From: CAVSRC01 sp963781775
Lineage (GTDB): Bacteria > Pseudomonadota > Alphaproteobacteria > Rhizobiales > Kaistiaceae
Length of the DNA: 64,000 nt
NCBI GenBank assembly: GCA_963781775.1
Contig: CAWAHE010000014.1
Location: 124,001-188,000 of the forward strand
Reading direction: 5' to 3'
The notes beneath the pieces are model-generated. The model did no database searches, was not told the DNA's origin, and saw only the letters and a program-made list of their open reading frames with translations. The translations under genes were made by a program, and so were the position numbers. Shown here one piece after another: positions 34,016-43,956 of the stretch. Position 1 is the stretch's first letter; each line of letters begins with the position of its first letter.

Positions 34016-35383
34016 ATGGCCAAGAAGAGCAAGAGCGCGCCGAAACGGGCGGTCGACAACATCAACACGAACTCGAGCCCGTCGGAGCTTCGCATCACCG
34101 ACATGCGAATCGCCGACATCGTCGGCGCGCCGTTCCGGTCGTCGCTTCTCAAGATCTACACCAACCAGGGCATCGTCGGCCTCGGCGAGGTGCGCGACGG
34201 CGCCAGCGGCACGTTCGCGCTGATGCTGAAGAGCCGGCTGCTCGGCGAGAACCCCTGCGACGTCGACAGGCTCTTCCGCCGCATCAAGCAGTTCGGCGGC
34301 CACGGCCGTCAGGGCGGCGGCGTCTCGGCGGTCGAGATCGCGCTGTGGGACCTCGCCGGCAAGGCCTACGGCGTGCCGATCTATCAGATGCTCGGCGGCA
34401 AGTTCCGCGACAAGGTACGCATGTACAGCGACACCGACGCCAGCGTGCCGAGCGGCACGGCGACCGGCAAGCGCCTGAAGCAGCGCATGAAACTCGGCTA
34501 CACGTTCCTCAAGATGGACCTCGGCCTCGGGCAGATCATGCATGTGCCGGGTGCGGTCAGCTCGCCGACCGGCCTGCTCGAGACCTACAAGGGCAACCCG
34601 CACCACATGCAGGCGAGGACGCTGGCCGAACGCCGCAAGCGCAACGCGGTGTACGACGTCCACAATGTCCAGCACCCGTTCACGGGTCTGCACTTCACCG
34701 AGAAAGGGCTCGACCTTCTCGAACAATACATGGCGGAAGTGCGCGCCCAGATCGGCCCCGAGGTTCCGCTCTCCATCGACCACGTCGGACACATCTCGCT
34801 CCAGGACGGCATCCGGCTGGCGAAGCGCATCGAAAAATACACGCCGGCGTGGCTGGAGGACGTCATCCCCTGGCAATACACCGCCCAGTACGAGCAGCTT
34901 CAGAAGAGCACGTCGGTTCCGATCTGCACGGGCGAGGACATCTACCTCAAGGAAGACTTCATGCCGCTGATCGAGAGCGGCGGTGTGTCGGTCATCCATC
35001 CCGACCTGTTGACCAGCGGCGGCATCCTCGAGACCAAGAAGATCGGCGACGCCGCGCAGGCGCACGGCATCGCGATGGCGATCCACATGGCCGAGAGCCC
35101 GATCGCGGCGATGGCTGCGGCTCACGTCGCCGTGGCGACGGAGAACTTCCTGGCGCTCGAACAGCACTCGGTCGACGTGCCGTGGTGGGACGACATCGCC
35201 ATCGGCCTGCCCAAGCCGATCGTGAAGGATGGGTTCATCGAGGTGCCGGACAGGCCCGGCCTCGGCATCGACGATATCGACGACAAGGTTATCGGCAAGC
35301 ACGTGCAGCCCGGCGTCAAGGGCATCTGGCAGCCCACCGATCACTGGGACGACGAGTGGTCGTGGGACCGGACCTGGAGCTGA
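34016..35383 (+). CDS. Enolase-superfamily sugar-acid dehydratase with N-terminal extension
   Basis: This 455-residue protein is longer than most relatives because of a basic N-terminal extension of about 25 residues (MAKKSKSAPKRAVDN) and a Trp-rich C-terminal tail (WDDEWSWDRTW). The core has Lys in TFLKMDLGLG, Asp in PLSIDHVGHI, Glu in PAWLEDVIPW, Glu in ICTGEDIYL and His in IAMAIHMAES, a mandelate-racemase-type set. It probably dehydrates an acidic sugar imported by the adjacent transporter. The ATG at 34016 has GGAG and AGGA upstream. A strong hairpin follows its stop and ends the unit. Confidence 0.8.
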   Translation: MAKKSKSAPKRAVDNINTNSSPSELRITDMRIADIVGAPFRSSLLKIYTNQGIVGLGEVRDGASGTFALMLKSRLLGENPCDVDRLFRRIKQFGGHGRQGGGVSAVEIALWDLAGKAYGVPIYQMLGGKFRDKVRMYSDTDASVPSGTATGKRLKQRMKLGYTFLKMDLGLGQIMHVPGAVSSPTGLLETYKGNPHHMQARTLAERRKRNAVYDVHNVQHPFTGLHFTEKGLDLLEQYMAEVRAQIGPEVPLSIDHVGHISLQDGIRLAKRIEKYTPAWLEDVIPWQYTAQYEQLQKSTSVPICTGEDIYLKEDFMPLIESGGVSVIHPDLLTSGGILETKKIGDAAQAHGIAMAIHMAESPIAAMAAAHVAVATENFLALEQHSVDVPWWDDIAIGLPKPIVKDGFIEVPDRPGLGIDDIDDKVIGKHVQPGVKGIWQPTDHWDDEWSWDRTWS

Positions 35384-35403
35384 TCCAGGCCCGGCAAAGA
35401 TAC

Positions 35404-35428
35404 CCGGCCGCCGGTCAGCGGCGGCCGG
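35404..35428. terminator. Hairpin between the convergent dehydratase and dps genes
   Basis: A perfect 9-base stem (CCGGCCGCC paired with GGCGGCCGG) with a 7-base loop lies just after the dehydratase stop and overlaps the last codons of dps. There is no T run on either side, so it is at best a bidirectional stop aided by another factor. Confidence 0.45.
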
Positions 35429-35927
35429 CCTCGAACAGGAACCAGCTGCGCCCCTCGGCCTCGTCGATCCAGACCTCCAGCAGACTGGCGGTGGCGACGT
35501 CGCCATGCTCGTCGCAGACCTCGTGGGTCTCGCGCATCGACTCGGCAAGCTGCATGTTGTCGCTGCGCAGTTCGGCGAGCATGTCCTCCGGCGTGACGTA
35601 ATCGGCGTCGTTGTCGGGGAGGCGCTGCAGGCGGGCGATATGGCCGATCGAGCGCAACGTCGTGCCGCCGAGCTTGCGGGCGCGCTCGGCCATGGCGTCG
35701 GTCATGGCGTAGATCTGCGCGGCCTGATCGTCGAGCATCAGGTGATAGTCGCGGAAATGCGGCCCCGATACGTGCCAGTGGAAGTTCTTGGTCTTCATGT
35801 AGAGCGCGAACGTGTCGGCTAGCAGCGCGGTCAGCGCCGCCGAAATATCCTTGGTCGCGTTCGCTCCCAGATCATTCGGCGTCTTCAGCGGCGCCAACCG
35901 CTTTGCCTTGGCATCTTTCGCGTTCAT
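35415..35927 (-). CDS. dps: DNA-protecting ferritin-like protein Dps
   Basis: This 170-residue four-helix Dps protein forms 12-subunit shells, stores iron using peroxide and shields DNA in stress or stationary phase. The interface ferroxidase site is visible as NFHWHVSGPHFRDYHLMLDDQ (His at about 50 and 62, Asp 66), with a second acidic cluster in the WIDEAEGRSWFLFE end. The N-terminal Lys-rich tail (MNAKDAKAKR) fits DNA binding. It is a single-gene unit converging with the dehydratase gene. Confidence 0.95.
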   Translation of the reverse strand: MNAKDAKAKRLAPLKTPNDLGANATKDISAALTALLADTFALYMKTKNFHWHVSGPHFRDYHLMLDDQAAQIYAMTDAMAERARKLGGTTLRSIGHIARLQRLPDNDADYVTPEDMLAELRSDNMQLAESMRETHEVCDEHGDVATASLLEVWIDEAEGRSWFLFEAGRR

Positions 35928-36070
35928 TTTGGGCTTTCCTTCTGAGGGGCTGTCGAGCCGGGGGTGGGGCCGTCATCACATAATGCCGGCAATGCCTTGC
36001 GAAAAGGGTAGCACCGTCGGCCGGTTCTCGCATCGTCAGGACGGCAAAGCTGGGGCCTGCTTAGGGCATG

Positions 36071-37120
36071 CTAGGCGCGGCGGCTGGTGCTGGCGCGCTC
36101 GCGGATCTTGAAGCCGAGGTCGATGGTTCTTTCGTCGGGCCTCGCGCCGTCGCCACGGATGATGCGCGTGATGATCTCGGCGGCGCGGGCGCCCATCTCG
36201 TAGCGCGGCGTCGCCACGGACGACAGCGACGGGAAGGCGCCAGCGCAGACTTCCAGATCGTTGAAGCCGATGATCGAAAAATCGTCCGGCACGCGGATGC
36301 CGCGCCGCTGGCACTCGAACAGCGCGCCGAGGGCAAGATCGTCGTTGCAGGTGAACACCGCTTCGAGGTTTGGCGTGCGCGCCAGAAGCTCGCTGAAGAG
36401 CTGTGCGCCGAGCGCCACGGTCGAGGGCGCCGGCGACGCGGCCACGTAATTGGTGGCGTCGATACCGGCTTCGTCCATCGCCTGCCGATAGCCTTCCATG
36501 CGCCGGCGCGAACGGGCGTCGAGTCGCGCCCGCATGTGGGCGACACGGCGATGGCCGAGATCGAGAAGATAGCGGGTCGCCGCACGACCGGCCTGGTGCT
36601 GCGAGAAGCCGATGTTCACGTCGATCGGATCGTTGGTGATCTCCATCGTCTGGATGGCGGGCACGCCGGCCCGTTCGAGCATGCGCCGCGCGTGATCGCT
36701 CTGATCGATGCCGGCGAGGATCATGGCTTCGGGATGGTGGCCGAGCATGGTGGCGATGGCCTTGTCCTCCTCCACCGGCAGGTAGCGTGAATTGAGCACC
36801 ATCACCTGGAAGCCGGCGGGCAAAAACGAATCGTGCAGGGCCTTCAGGTAATCGGCGAAGACGCCGTTGGTGAGCGAGGGGACAAGCACGCCGATGGTGC
36901 CGGTGCGCGACGAGGCGAGCGCGCTGGCGAGCTGGTTGGGCACGTAGGCCAGCCTCTCGACGGCTTGCTCGACGCGTTCGCGAAGGTCGGCGGAGACCAT
37001 CTCCGGGCGGCGCAGCGCGCGCGACGCGGTGACGGCGCTCACCCCGGCCAGCGCGGCGACGTCGTTCAGTGTCGCGCGGCGGGTGCGCACCCGTGCTTCC
37101 GGACTCGTCAATTCCGTCAT
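36071..37120 (-). CDS. LacI-family transcriptional regulator
   Basis: This 349-residue repressor has the LacI helix-turn-helix at about 18-65 (ATLNDVAALAGVSAVTASRA, then YVPNQLASALAS hinge) and a periplasmic-binding-like sensor domain (TGTIGVLVPSLTNGVF, DDLALGALFECQRRGIRVPD). The start at 37120 has an AGAGGA ribosome site; longer in-frame codons run through the promoter. It is divergent from the CUT2 sugar transporter, and the operator-like palindrome TGACAGCGCTTTCA between them overlaps the transporter promoter. It is therefore the likely local repressor, released by a sugar. Confidence 0.92.
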   Translation of the reverse strand: MTELTSPEARVRTRRATLNDVAALAGVSAVTASRALRRPEMVSADLRERVEQAVERLAYVPNQLASALASSRTGTIGVLVPSLTNGVFADYLKALHDSFLPAGFQVMVLNSRYLPVEEDKAIATMLGHHPEAMILAGIDQSDHARRMLERAGVPAIQTMEITNDPIDVNIGFSQHQAGRAATRYLLDLGHRRVAHMRARLDARSRRRMEGYRQAMDEAGIDATNYVAASPAPSTVALGAQLFSELLARTPNLEAVFTCNDDLALGALFECQRRGIRVPDDFSIIGFNDLEVCAGAFPSLSSVATPRYEMGARAAEIITRIIRGDGARPDERTIDLGFKIRERASTSRRA

Positions 37121-37184
37121 GGACCGGTCCTCTGCGACGCCCGGCAACTGCCTCCGTCGTACCAATTGGGGAGGGTTTGCAATG

Positions 37185-37213
37185 TTGACAGCGCTTTCAT
37201 GTGATTTTATAGC
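37185..37213 (+). promoter_or_regulatory. Promoter of the CUT2 operon with an overlapping LacI-type operator
   Basis: TTGACA at 37185-37190 and TATAGC at 37208-37213 are spaced by 17 bases, a near-ideal sigma-70 promoter reading toward the binding-protein gene at 37341. The 14-base near-palindrome TGACAGC-GCTTTCA (37186-37199) has the central CpG-type symmetry of LacI-family operators and covers the -35 box. Binding there would block polymerase. Confidence 0.7.
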
Positions 37214-37340
37214 TCGGCCGGTCCGCCGGCGGAATATCACGCGACCAGAAGAATATTTTCGCTACGCGCGATGCAAAAAGCGAGCCGGCCTCCCGCGTTA
37301 CAGCGGCGGACAAAAGGCTCGCAAGGGAGGGAGCTTACCC

Positions 37341-38474
37341 ATGAAATCCACGTCATTCCTGCGTCTTCTTGCCGGGACCGCGCTTGCCACGATTCTCTAC
37401 GCGGGCGCCGCAACGGCGGCCGGGCCCGCCGTCGTATCAGGGCCGGGCGCCGATCCGGATTGTTTCAAGCCGGGCACTGCCGACACCAAGTACTTCCAGT
37501 GGCCGGCGAAGCCCGGCCCCTATCGTATCGCGCTCGCCAATGGCTTCATAGCCAACGACTGGCGGGTTCAGATGATCAAGGTCGCGAAGGCCTACGCGAA
37601 CCAGCCGAGCGTCAAATCCGACATCAAGGAATTCAAGGTCGTCTCGGTGGGTCAGGACGTCGCTGCGCAGATCGCGGCGGTGAACAACTTCATCGATCAG
37701 GGCTACGACGCCATCATCGTCGACGCCAACAACTCGGCGGCCTTCGGTTCGGTGGTGAAGAAGGCGAATGACGCGGGCGTCGTGCTCCTCTCCTTCGACA
37801 ACATCATCGACGATCCGGGCAACATCCAGATCAACGTCGATCAGAAGGGGCTTGGCGTCACCGCCGGCAACTTCCTCCTGAAGGAGACCAAGGCCAATCC
37901 CGCCAAGTTCCTGTTCGTGCGCGGTCCCGCCGGTCAACCGGTCGATATCGCCCGCGCCGAGGGCTTTGCCGAAGCCATCGCCAAGTCCGGCCGCAAGGTC
38001 GATGTCACCGAAGTGGTCGGCAACTGGGCGCCGGGAGACGGCCAGAAGGTCACCGCCGACGCCATCGCGGCCGGCGGCGTCTTCGACGGCATCTATGTGG
38101 AAGGCGGCTCGCAAGGCGCCGCCCAGGCGATGCTTGACGCGGGCAAATTCATCGTGCCGATGTCGGGCGAAGATGAGAACGCGTTCCGCATGCTGTGCAA
38201 TGCCAACTACGACAAGGGCATGCACTGCCAATCGGGCGGCACAGGCCCTGCCCAATCGGCCGTGACCGTCAAGACGGCCATCGCGGCGCTCAAGGGTGAG
38301 AAGATTCCGCAGGTCGTCGCGCTGCCCACGTCCATCTCCTTCGCGCCATACAAGGTCGGCGTCGAGGTGTTCCCGGACCTGCCGGGCAGCCTCTTCACCG
38401 GGAATAACTTCCCGGCATGCAAGATCGGCTTCACCAACGAGGAAATCGCCGCCCAGACCGGAGAAAACAACTAA
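37341..38474 (+). CDS. CUT2-type ABC sugar-binding protein
   Basis: This 377-residue periplasmic binding protein of the ribose/xylose type has a signal peptide at 1-26 (MKSTSFLRLLAGTALATILY start, GAATAA cleavage region). The mature part has IALANGFIANDWRVQMIKVA, QGYDAIIVDANN and the hinge-region FDNIIDDPG. It has two cysteines near the C-terminal part (LCNANYDKGMHC) that could pair. The ATG at 37341 has GGGAGGGAG upstream. It is the first gene under the LacI-type operator, and a strong terminator follows it. The sugar is unknown. Confidence 0.88.
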   Translation: MKSTSFLRLLAGTALATILYAGAATAAGPAVVSGPGADPDCFKPGTADTKYFQWPAKPGPYRIALANGFIANDWRVQMIKVAKAYANQPSVKSDIKEFKVVSVGQDVAAQIAAVNNFIDQGYDAIIVDANNSAAFGSVVKKANDAGVVLLSFDNIIDDPGNIQINVDQKGLGVTAGNFLLKETKANPAKFLFVRGPAGQPVDIARAEGFAEAIAKSGRKVDVTEVVGNWAPGDGQKVTADAIAAGGVFDGIYVEGGSQGAAQAMLDAGKFIVPMSGEDENAFRMLCNANYDKGMHCQSGGTGPAQSAVTVKTAIAALKGEKIPQVVALPTSISFAPYKVGVEVFPDLPGSLFTGNNFPACKIGFTNEEIAAQTGENN

Positions 38475-38494
38475 GTCTTTTGTGACTCAGGCGA

Positions 38495-38529
38495 GCGCCA
38501 CGGGTGTATCCTGCCCGTGGCGCTTTTTT
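38495..38529 (+). terminator. Rho-independent terminator between binding-protein and ATPase genes
   Basis: A perfect 10-base stem GCGCCACGGG/CCCGTGGCGC with a 9-base loop is followed directly by six T residues. It lies 20 bases after the binding-protein stop and 20 before the ATPase start, inside an otherwise continuous operon. It should stop part of the transcripts and raise the ratio of binding protein to membrane components. Confidence 0.88.
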
Positions 38530-38549
38530 CTCTGATCGGGAGGGGGAGA

Positions 38550-40109
38550 ATGGACGCTGCTGATGCGCCCCTTTTGCGCATGGTGGGGATATCCAAGCAC
38601 TACGGCGGCGTCAGGGCTCTTCAGGATGTCCGCCTTGAGTGCCACGCCGGGCGCATTCACGCGGTGTTGGGCGAGAACGGCGCCGGCAAATCGACACTGA
38701 TCAAGATCATGTCCGGCGTCGTCCAGCCGGATTCGGGCACCATCGAATTCGACGGCCGGCCGGTCAGTTTTGCCAATCCTGCCGCGGCCAATGCAATCGG
38801 CATCGCCTGCATATTCCAGGAACTGTCGCTTCTGCCCGACCTGACGGTTGCGGACAACATTTGCATCACCAATCCCCCGATGCGAGGCGGCCTCATCGAC
38901 TATACCGCCCAGCGGGCCATTGCCGAGGAATTGCTGGCCCGCGTCGGCGCGGAAGGCATCCATCCCCTGTCGCTGGTCGCTGACCTTCCGCTGTCGCGCC
39001 GGCAGGTTGTCGAGATCGCGAAGGCTCTGGCCCGTAAGCCCAGGGTGCTCATTCTCGACGAAGCCACGTCCGCGCTCGCGGGCGCCGATGTGCTCAAGGT
39101 GTTCGCGATGCTCAAGCAGCTCCGCACCGAAGGCATGGCGATCGTCTATATCTCGCACCGCATGCACGAAATCGCCGAACTCGCCGACGACTGCACCGTC
39201 TTCCGCAACGGCCGCTACGTCGAAACGTTCGCCGCTGGCACCAAGAGCGACGACGCCATCGTCGAGATGATGATCGGGCGCGAATACAAGAACGCCTTTC
39301 CGCCGATGGGCGAAAAGACGGCGGAGGGTCCGCCGACGATCAAGGTCCGCAATCTTTCCTGGGCGGGGCAACTGAACGGGATCGATCTGGAAGTGAGGCC
39401 GGGCGAGGTGGTCGGCCTCGGCGGTCTCGACGGCCAGGGGCAGCGCCAGCTCCTCCTCGGATTGTTCGGCGTCCTGATCGGGGCCACCGGCACGATCGAG
39501 ATCGACGGACGGCCGGTCAACGTCGCCAGCCCCAAGCGCGCCAAATCGCCCGACGTCGGCATGGCGCTCATCCCGGAGGATCGCAAGAACGAAGGACTGA
39601 TGTTGCCGATGTCGGTGCGCGAAAACCTGTCTTTCGCGGCCGTCGACAGGTTCTCCCGGTTCGGCATCGTCGATCGCAAGGCCGAAACGCAAGCCATCGA
39701 TGAGATGATCCAGCTCCTGCAGATTCGCGCGGACGGCATCGATGGGCCGGTGGCGTCTCTCTCCGGTGGCAACCAGCAGAAAGTCGTCATCGCCAAATGG
39801 CTGATGACAAAACCGCGCATCATCCTGCTCAACGATCCGACTCGCGGCATCGACGTGGGCACCAAGCAGGAACTCTACCAACTGCTCCGTCGCCTGGCCG
39901 AAGGCGGCGCGGCGATCATCTTCTATTCCACCGACTACGACGAGTTGATTGGCTGTTGCGATCGCGTGCTGGTCCTCTACGACGGCGCAATCGTCCGCAC
40001 GCTTGCCGGCGCCGACCTAACCGAGCGCAATCTCATCAGCAGCGCGCTCAACCTGCCGGCGGCCCACGACGCCAGGTCACCACTGGCCGCAGCCGGAGTC
40101 GCGTCGTGA
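38550..40109 (+). CDS. CUT2-type ABC ATP-binding protein (RbsA-like)
   Basis: This 519-residue cytoplasmic ATPase has two ABC domains. Domain 1 has GENGAGKST (Walker A, about 41-49), the LPLSRRQVVEIAKAL signature and VLILDEATSAL. Domain 2 has a degenerate first loop (GLDGQGQRQ), the SLSGGNQQKVVIAKWL signature and ILLNDPTRGID, in which Asn replaces the usual acidic residue before DP. The start at 38550 follows GGGAGGGGGAGA. It overlaps the first permease by four bases. It powers uptake of the sugar bound by the protein encoded at 37341. Confidence 0.92.
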   Translation: MDAADAPLLRMVGISKHYGGVRALQDVRLECHAGRIHAVLGENGAGKSTLIKIMSGVVQPDSGTIEFDGRPVSFANPAAANAIGIACIFQELSLLPDLTVADNICITNPPMRGGLIDYTAQRAIAEELLARVGAEGIHPLSLVADLPLSRRQVVEIAKALARKPRVLILDEATSALAGADVLKVFAMLKQLRTEGMAIVYISHRMHEIAELADDCTVFRNGRYVETFAAGTKSDDAIVEMMIGREYKNAFPPMGEKTAEGPPTIKVRNLSWAGQLNGIDLEVRPGEVVGLGGLDGQGQRQLLLGLFGVLIGATGTIEIDGRPVNVASPKRAKSPDVGMALIPEDRKNEGLMLPMSVRENLSFAAVDRFSRFGIVDRKAETQAIDEMIQLLQIRADGIDGPVASLSGGNQQKVVIAKWLMTKPRIILLNDPTRGIDVGTKQELYQLLRRLAEGGAAIIFYSTDYDELIGCCDRVLVLYDGAIVRTLAGADLTERNLISSALNLPAAHDARSPLAAAGVAS

Positions 40110-41128
40110 GCACCGGAAGCCTGGCTACGCCGGCCGGCAACCGCCGCTCGTGGGAGGGGTGGGGCCACCGCCTTGGCGCGCAGCGCGGCTTGCTGATCGC
40201 ACTGGCGATCTTCGCGGTTATGTTTGCCTATTACGGCTACATGCAGCCGGTCGGCCTGACATCGAACGTCATCAACACAGCGGCCAACAAGGGCGCGCTC
40301 CTTGCCCTCGTGGCAATGGCGCAGACGATTCCGGTCTTGACCGGCGGGATCGATCTTTCGGTCGGCACGGTCTTCGTCCTGACCAACTGCCTTGCCGCGA
40401 CGATCGTGAACGGCGACCCGTTGATGACCACGCTCGGCGTCCTGGGCGTTCTGGCCGCGGGAATTGCCTGCGGCGCCCTGAACGGCCTCATCGTCGTCTA
40501 CGGTCGCCTGCAGCCGATCATCGTCACCATCGCAACCAGCGCCGTCTATTTTGGTATCGCGCTGTGGCTTCGCCCGCAGCCCGGTGGCTCCGTCAATCCG
40601 GATTTTGCCGACCTGATGACGCGGTCGACGTTCGCGGTGCCGTCGTCAATCATCCTGCTGGTCGGGGTGGTGTTGTTTGTCTGGCTGCCTTATCGCCGCT
40701 CGATTCTCGGACGGGCCGCGTACGCGATCGGATCCTCTGAACAGGCCGCCTACATGTCGGGTGTCCCGATCGACCGGGCAAAGGTCTTCGCATATGTGCT
40801 CGCGGGTTTCCTGTCCGCCATTGCCGGCCTGCTGCTGACCGCGATCACCTATTCGGGCGAGGCGCGCGCGGCCCTGTCGAGCGACTACACGCTCAACTCG
40901 ATCGCCGCCGTCGTGATCGGCGGCACATCGCTGTTCGGCGGTTCGGGCGGCGCCATCGGGTCGATATTCGGGGCATTCATCATGCGCACGGTTGGCGATC
41001 TCCTGTTCGTCCTCGACATGAACCCGGTGTTGCAGCCGCTGTTCGTCGGCATCGTGCTGCTCTTCGCCGTCAGCCTGGGATCGCTCAGGCTTCTGCGCAT
41101 CAAGAACAAGCTCGATCTTTATCGATGA
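40106..41128 (+). CDS. CUT2-type ABC permease 1
   Basis: This 340-residue RbsC-like membrane protein has about nine hydrophobic segments. Family motifs are GGIDLSVGTVFVLTN, GALNGLIVVYGRLQPIIVTI and YAIGSSEQAAYMSGV. Start GTG at 40106 overlaps the ATPase stop (GTGA), and its own end overlaps the second permease (ATGA), so the three genes are translationally chained. It forms half of the channel. Confidence 0.9.
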   Translation: MSTGSLATPAGNRRSWEGWGHRLGAQRGLLIALAIFAVMFAYYGYMQPVGLTSNVINTAANKGALLALVAMAQTIPVLTGGIDLSVGTVFVLTNCLAATIVNGDPLMTTLGVLGVLAAGIACGALNGLIVVYGRLQPIIVTIATSAVYFGIALWLRPQPGGSVNPDFADLMTRSTFAVPSSIILLVGVVLFVWLPYRRSILGRAAYAIGSSEQAAYMSGVPIDRAKVFAYVLAGFLSAIAGLLLTAITYSGEARAALSSDYTLNSIAAVVIGGTSLFGGSGGAIGSIFGAFIMRTVGDLLFVLDMNPVLQPLFVGIVLLFAVSLGSLRLLRIKNKLDLYR

Positions 41129-42141
41129 GGATGGGCACCGTGGCCGGAGCAGCGACTTTCTTCAATCGACTCGACAAGGCGACCGTCATTGCCTTCGGGT
41201 GCATCATCCTGCTGCTGGTGGTGGGCGCTCTCTACGATCCGAACTTCCTGTCGGCCGACTATCTGCTCCAGCAGCTGCTGACGGCCTCGTTCCTCGGGGT
41301 CATCGCCACCGGGATGATGCTGGTCATCCTCCTGGGGCACATCGACCTTTCCATACCGTGGACGATTTCGATCGGCGGCATGATGGCGACCGGAGCGACC
41401 GGAATCCTCGGCTCGACGCTCGGCGTCCCACTCGCGATTCCCTTTGGAATCGCTTGTGGCGTCGCCGTCGGCCTGGTCAACGGCTTCGGCGTCGCCTACC
41501 TGCGCGCGCCATCGATGATCTTCACCCTCGGCACGAATGCGGTGGCACAAGGCCTGATGGTCTATCACACCGGCGGCTTTGCCCCGCAGGACAGCGCGAC
41601 GCCCTTCATGCGCAGCGTCGTGGTCGGACACATCATCCCCGGCGTGATGAACCCGGTCCTCATCTGGCTCGCTTTGGGCGCGGCAACAATTTTCATGTTG
41701 ACGCGCACATCCCTCGGCCGGCAGATCTATGCCATCGGCAACCGGGAGCGCGCGGTCTTCCTTTCCGGCGTTGATACGCGCCGTGTGCTGCTCATCTGCT
41801 TCGCCATTTCGGGCGGCTGCGCGGCGGCCGGCGGGGTGTTGCTGGCCGGCTGGGCCAACCGGTCCTATCAGGCGATGGGTGATCCCTACCTGCTGCCGAC
41901 GATCGCTGCAGTCGTGCTCGGTGGCTCGTCGATCCTCGGCGGTCGCGGGCGCTACACCGGCACCGTGGCCGGCGTCATCCTGATCACGCTGCTGCAATCG
42001 ATCCTCTCCGTGATTCAGCCGCAGCACTTTCTGGCCGATTTCGGCTTCAAGGTGCCGGCGGAATCGATTCGTCAGATCATCTTCGGCGTGGTCATCGTCG
42101 GGATGCTCATGCTCTACGGTCGCGAGCAGCTTTCGCGCTGA
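41125..42141 (+). CDS. CUT2-type ABC permease 2
   Basis: This 338-residue RbsC-like permease is the partner of the preceding one. Motifs include GHIDLSIPWTISIGG, GLVNGFGVAYLRAPSMIFTL and YAIGNRERAVFLSGV. The ATG at 41125 lies in an ATGA overlap with the previous stop. It is the last gene of the unit and converges with glycerol kinase, only three bases apart, with no hairpin in between. Confidence 0.9.
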   Translation: MRMGTVAGAATFFNRLDKATVIAFGCIILLLVVGALYDPNFLSADYLLQQLLTASFLGVIATGMMLVILLGHIDLSIPWTISIGGMMATGATGILGSTLGVPLAIPFGIACGVAVGLVNGFGVAYLRAPSMIFTLGTNAVAQGLMVYHTGGFAPQDSATPFMRSVVVGHIIPGVMNPVLIWLALGAATIFMLTRTSLGRQIYAIGNRERAVFLSGVDTRRVLLICFAISGGCAAAGGVLLAGWANRSYQAMGDPYLLPTIAAVVLGGSSILGGRGRYTGTVAGVILITLLQSILSVIQPQHFLADFGFKVPAESIRQIIFGVVIVGMLMLYGREQLSR

Positions 42142-42144
42142 TCC

Positions 42145-43644
<1,500 letters not shown>

Positions 43645-43956
43645 ATCAGCGACCAAGGCGGCCCAGCGACGGGCGCACGTCCAGCGCCGGGGCTGGAGGC
43701 AGTCGGAGATGATCCGATTCGAGCATAAGGTTAACTAATTTCAGCGCGAGGACTGGCTTGTCGCGGTGCGCGCCGCGGCCTGCCGACAATAAGGGCCAAC
43801 CGGAGATGCGAGCAACCGGCGACCCACAGCCGCGTGCGTCAAAAAAGGCTCATTCAGGGTTCTCAGAAGGCTGACCAGCGGGTAGCTTAGCGCCCGCGGG
43901 AAGATTTGGTGCGGTTACGAGGCTTGGCGGACGAACCGCTCCCTGGGGGTGACAAA
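43645..43956. other. 312-base intergenic stretch upstream of glpK and of the RND pair
   Basis: The two flanking units diverge from this stretch, so it must hold both promoters. An AT-rich patch around 43720-43745 containing GTTAAC is the most likely promoter site. No gene, strong repeat or regulator gene is seen. Confidence 0.4.
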
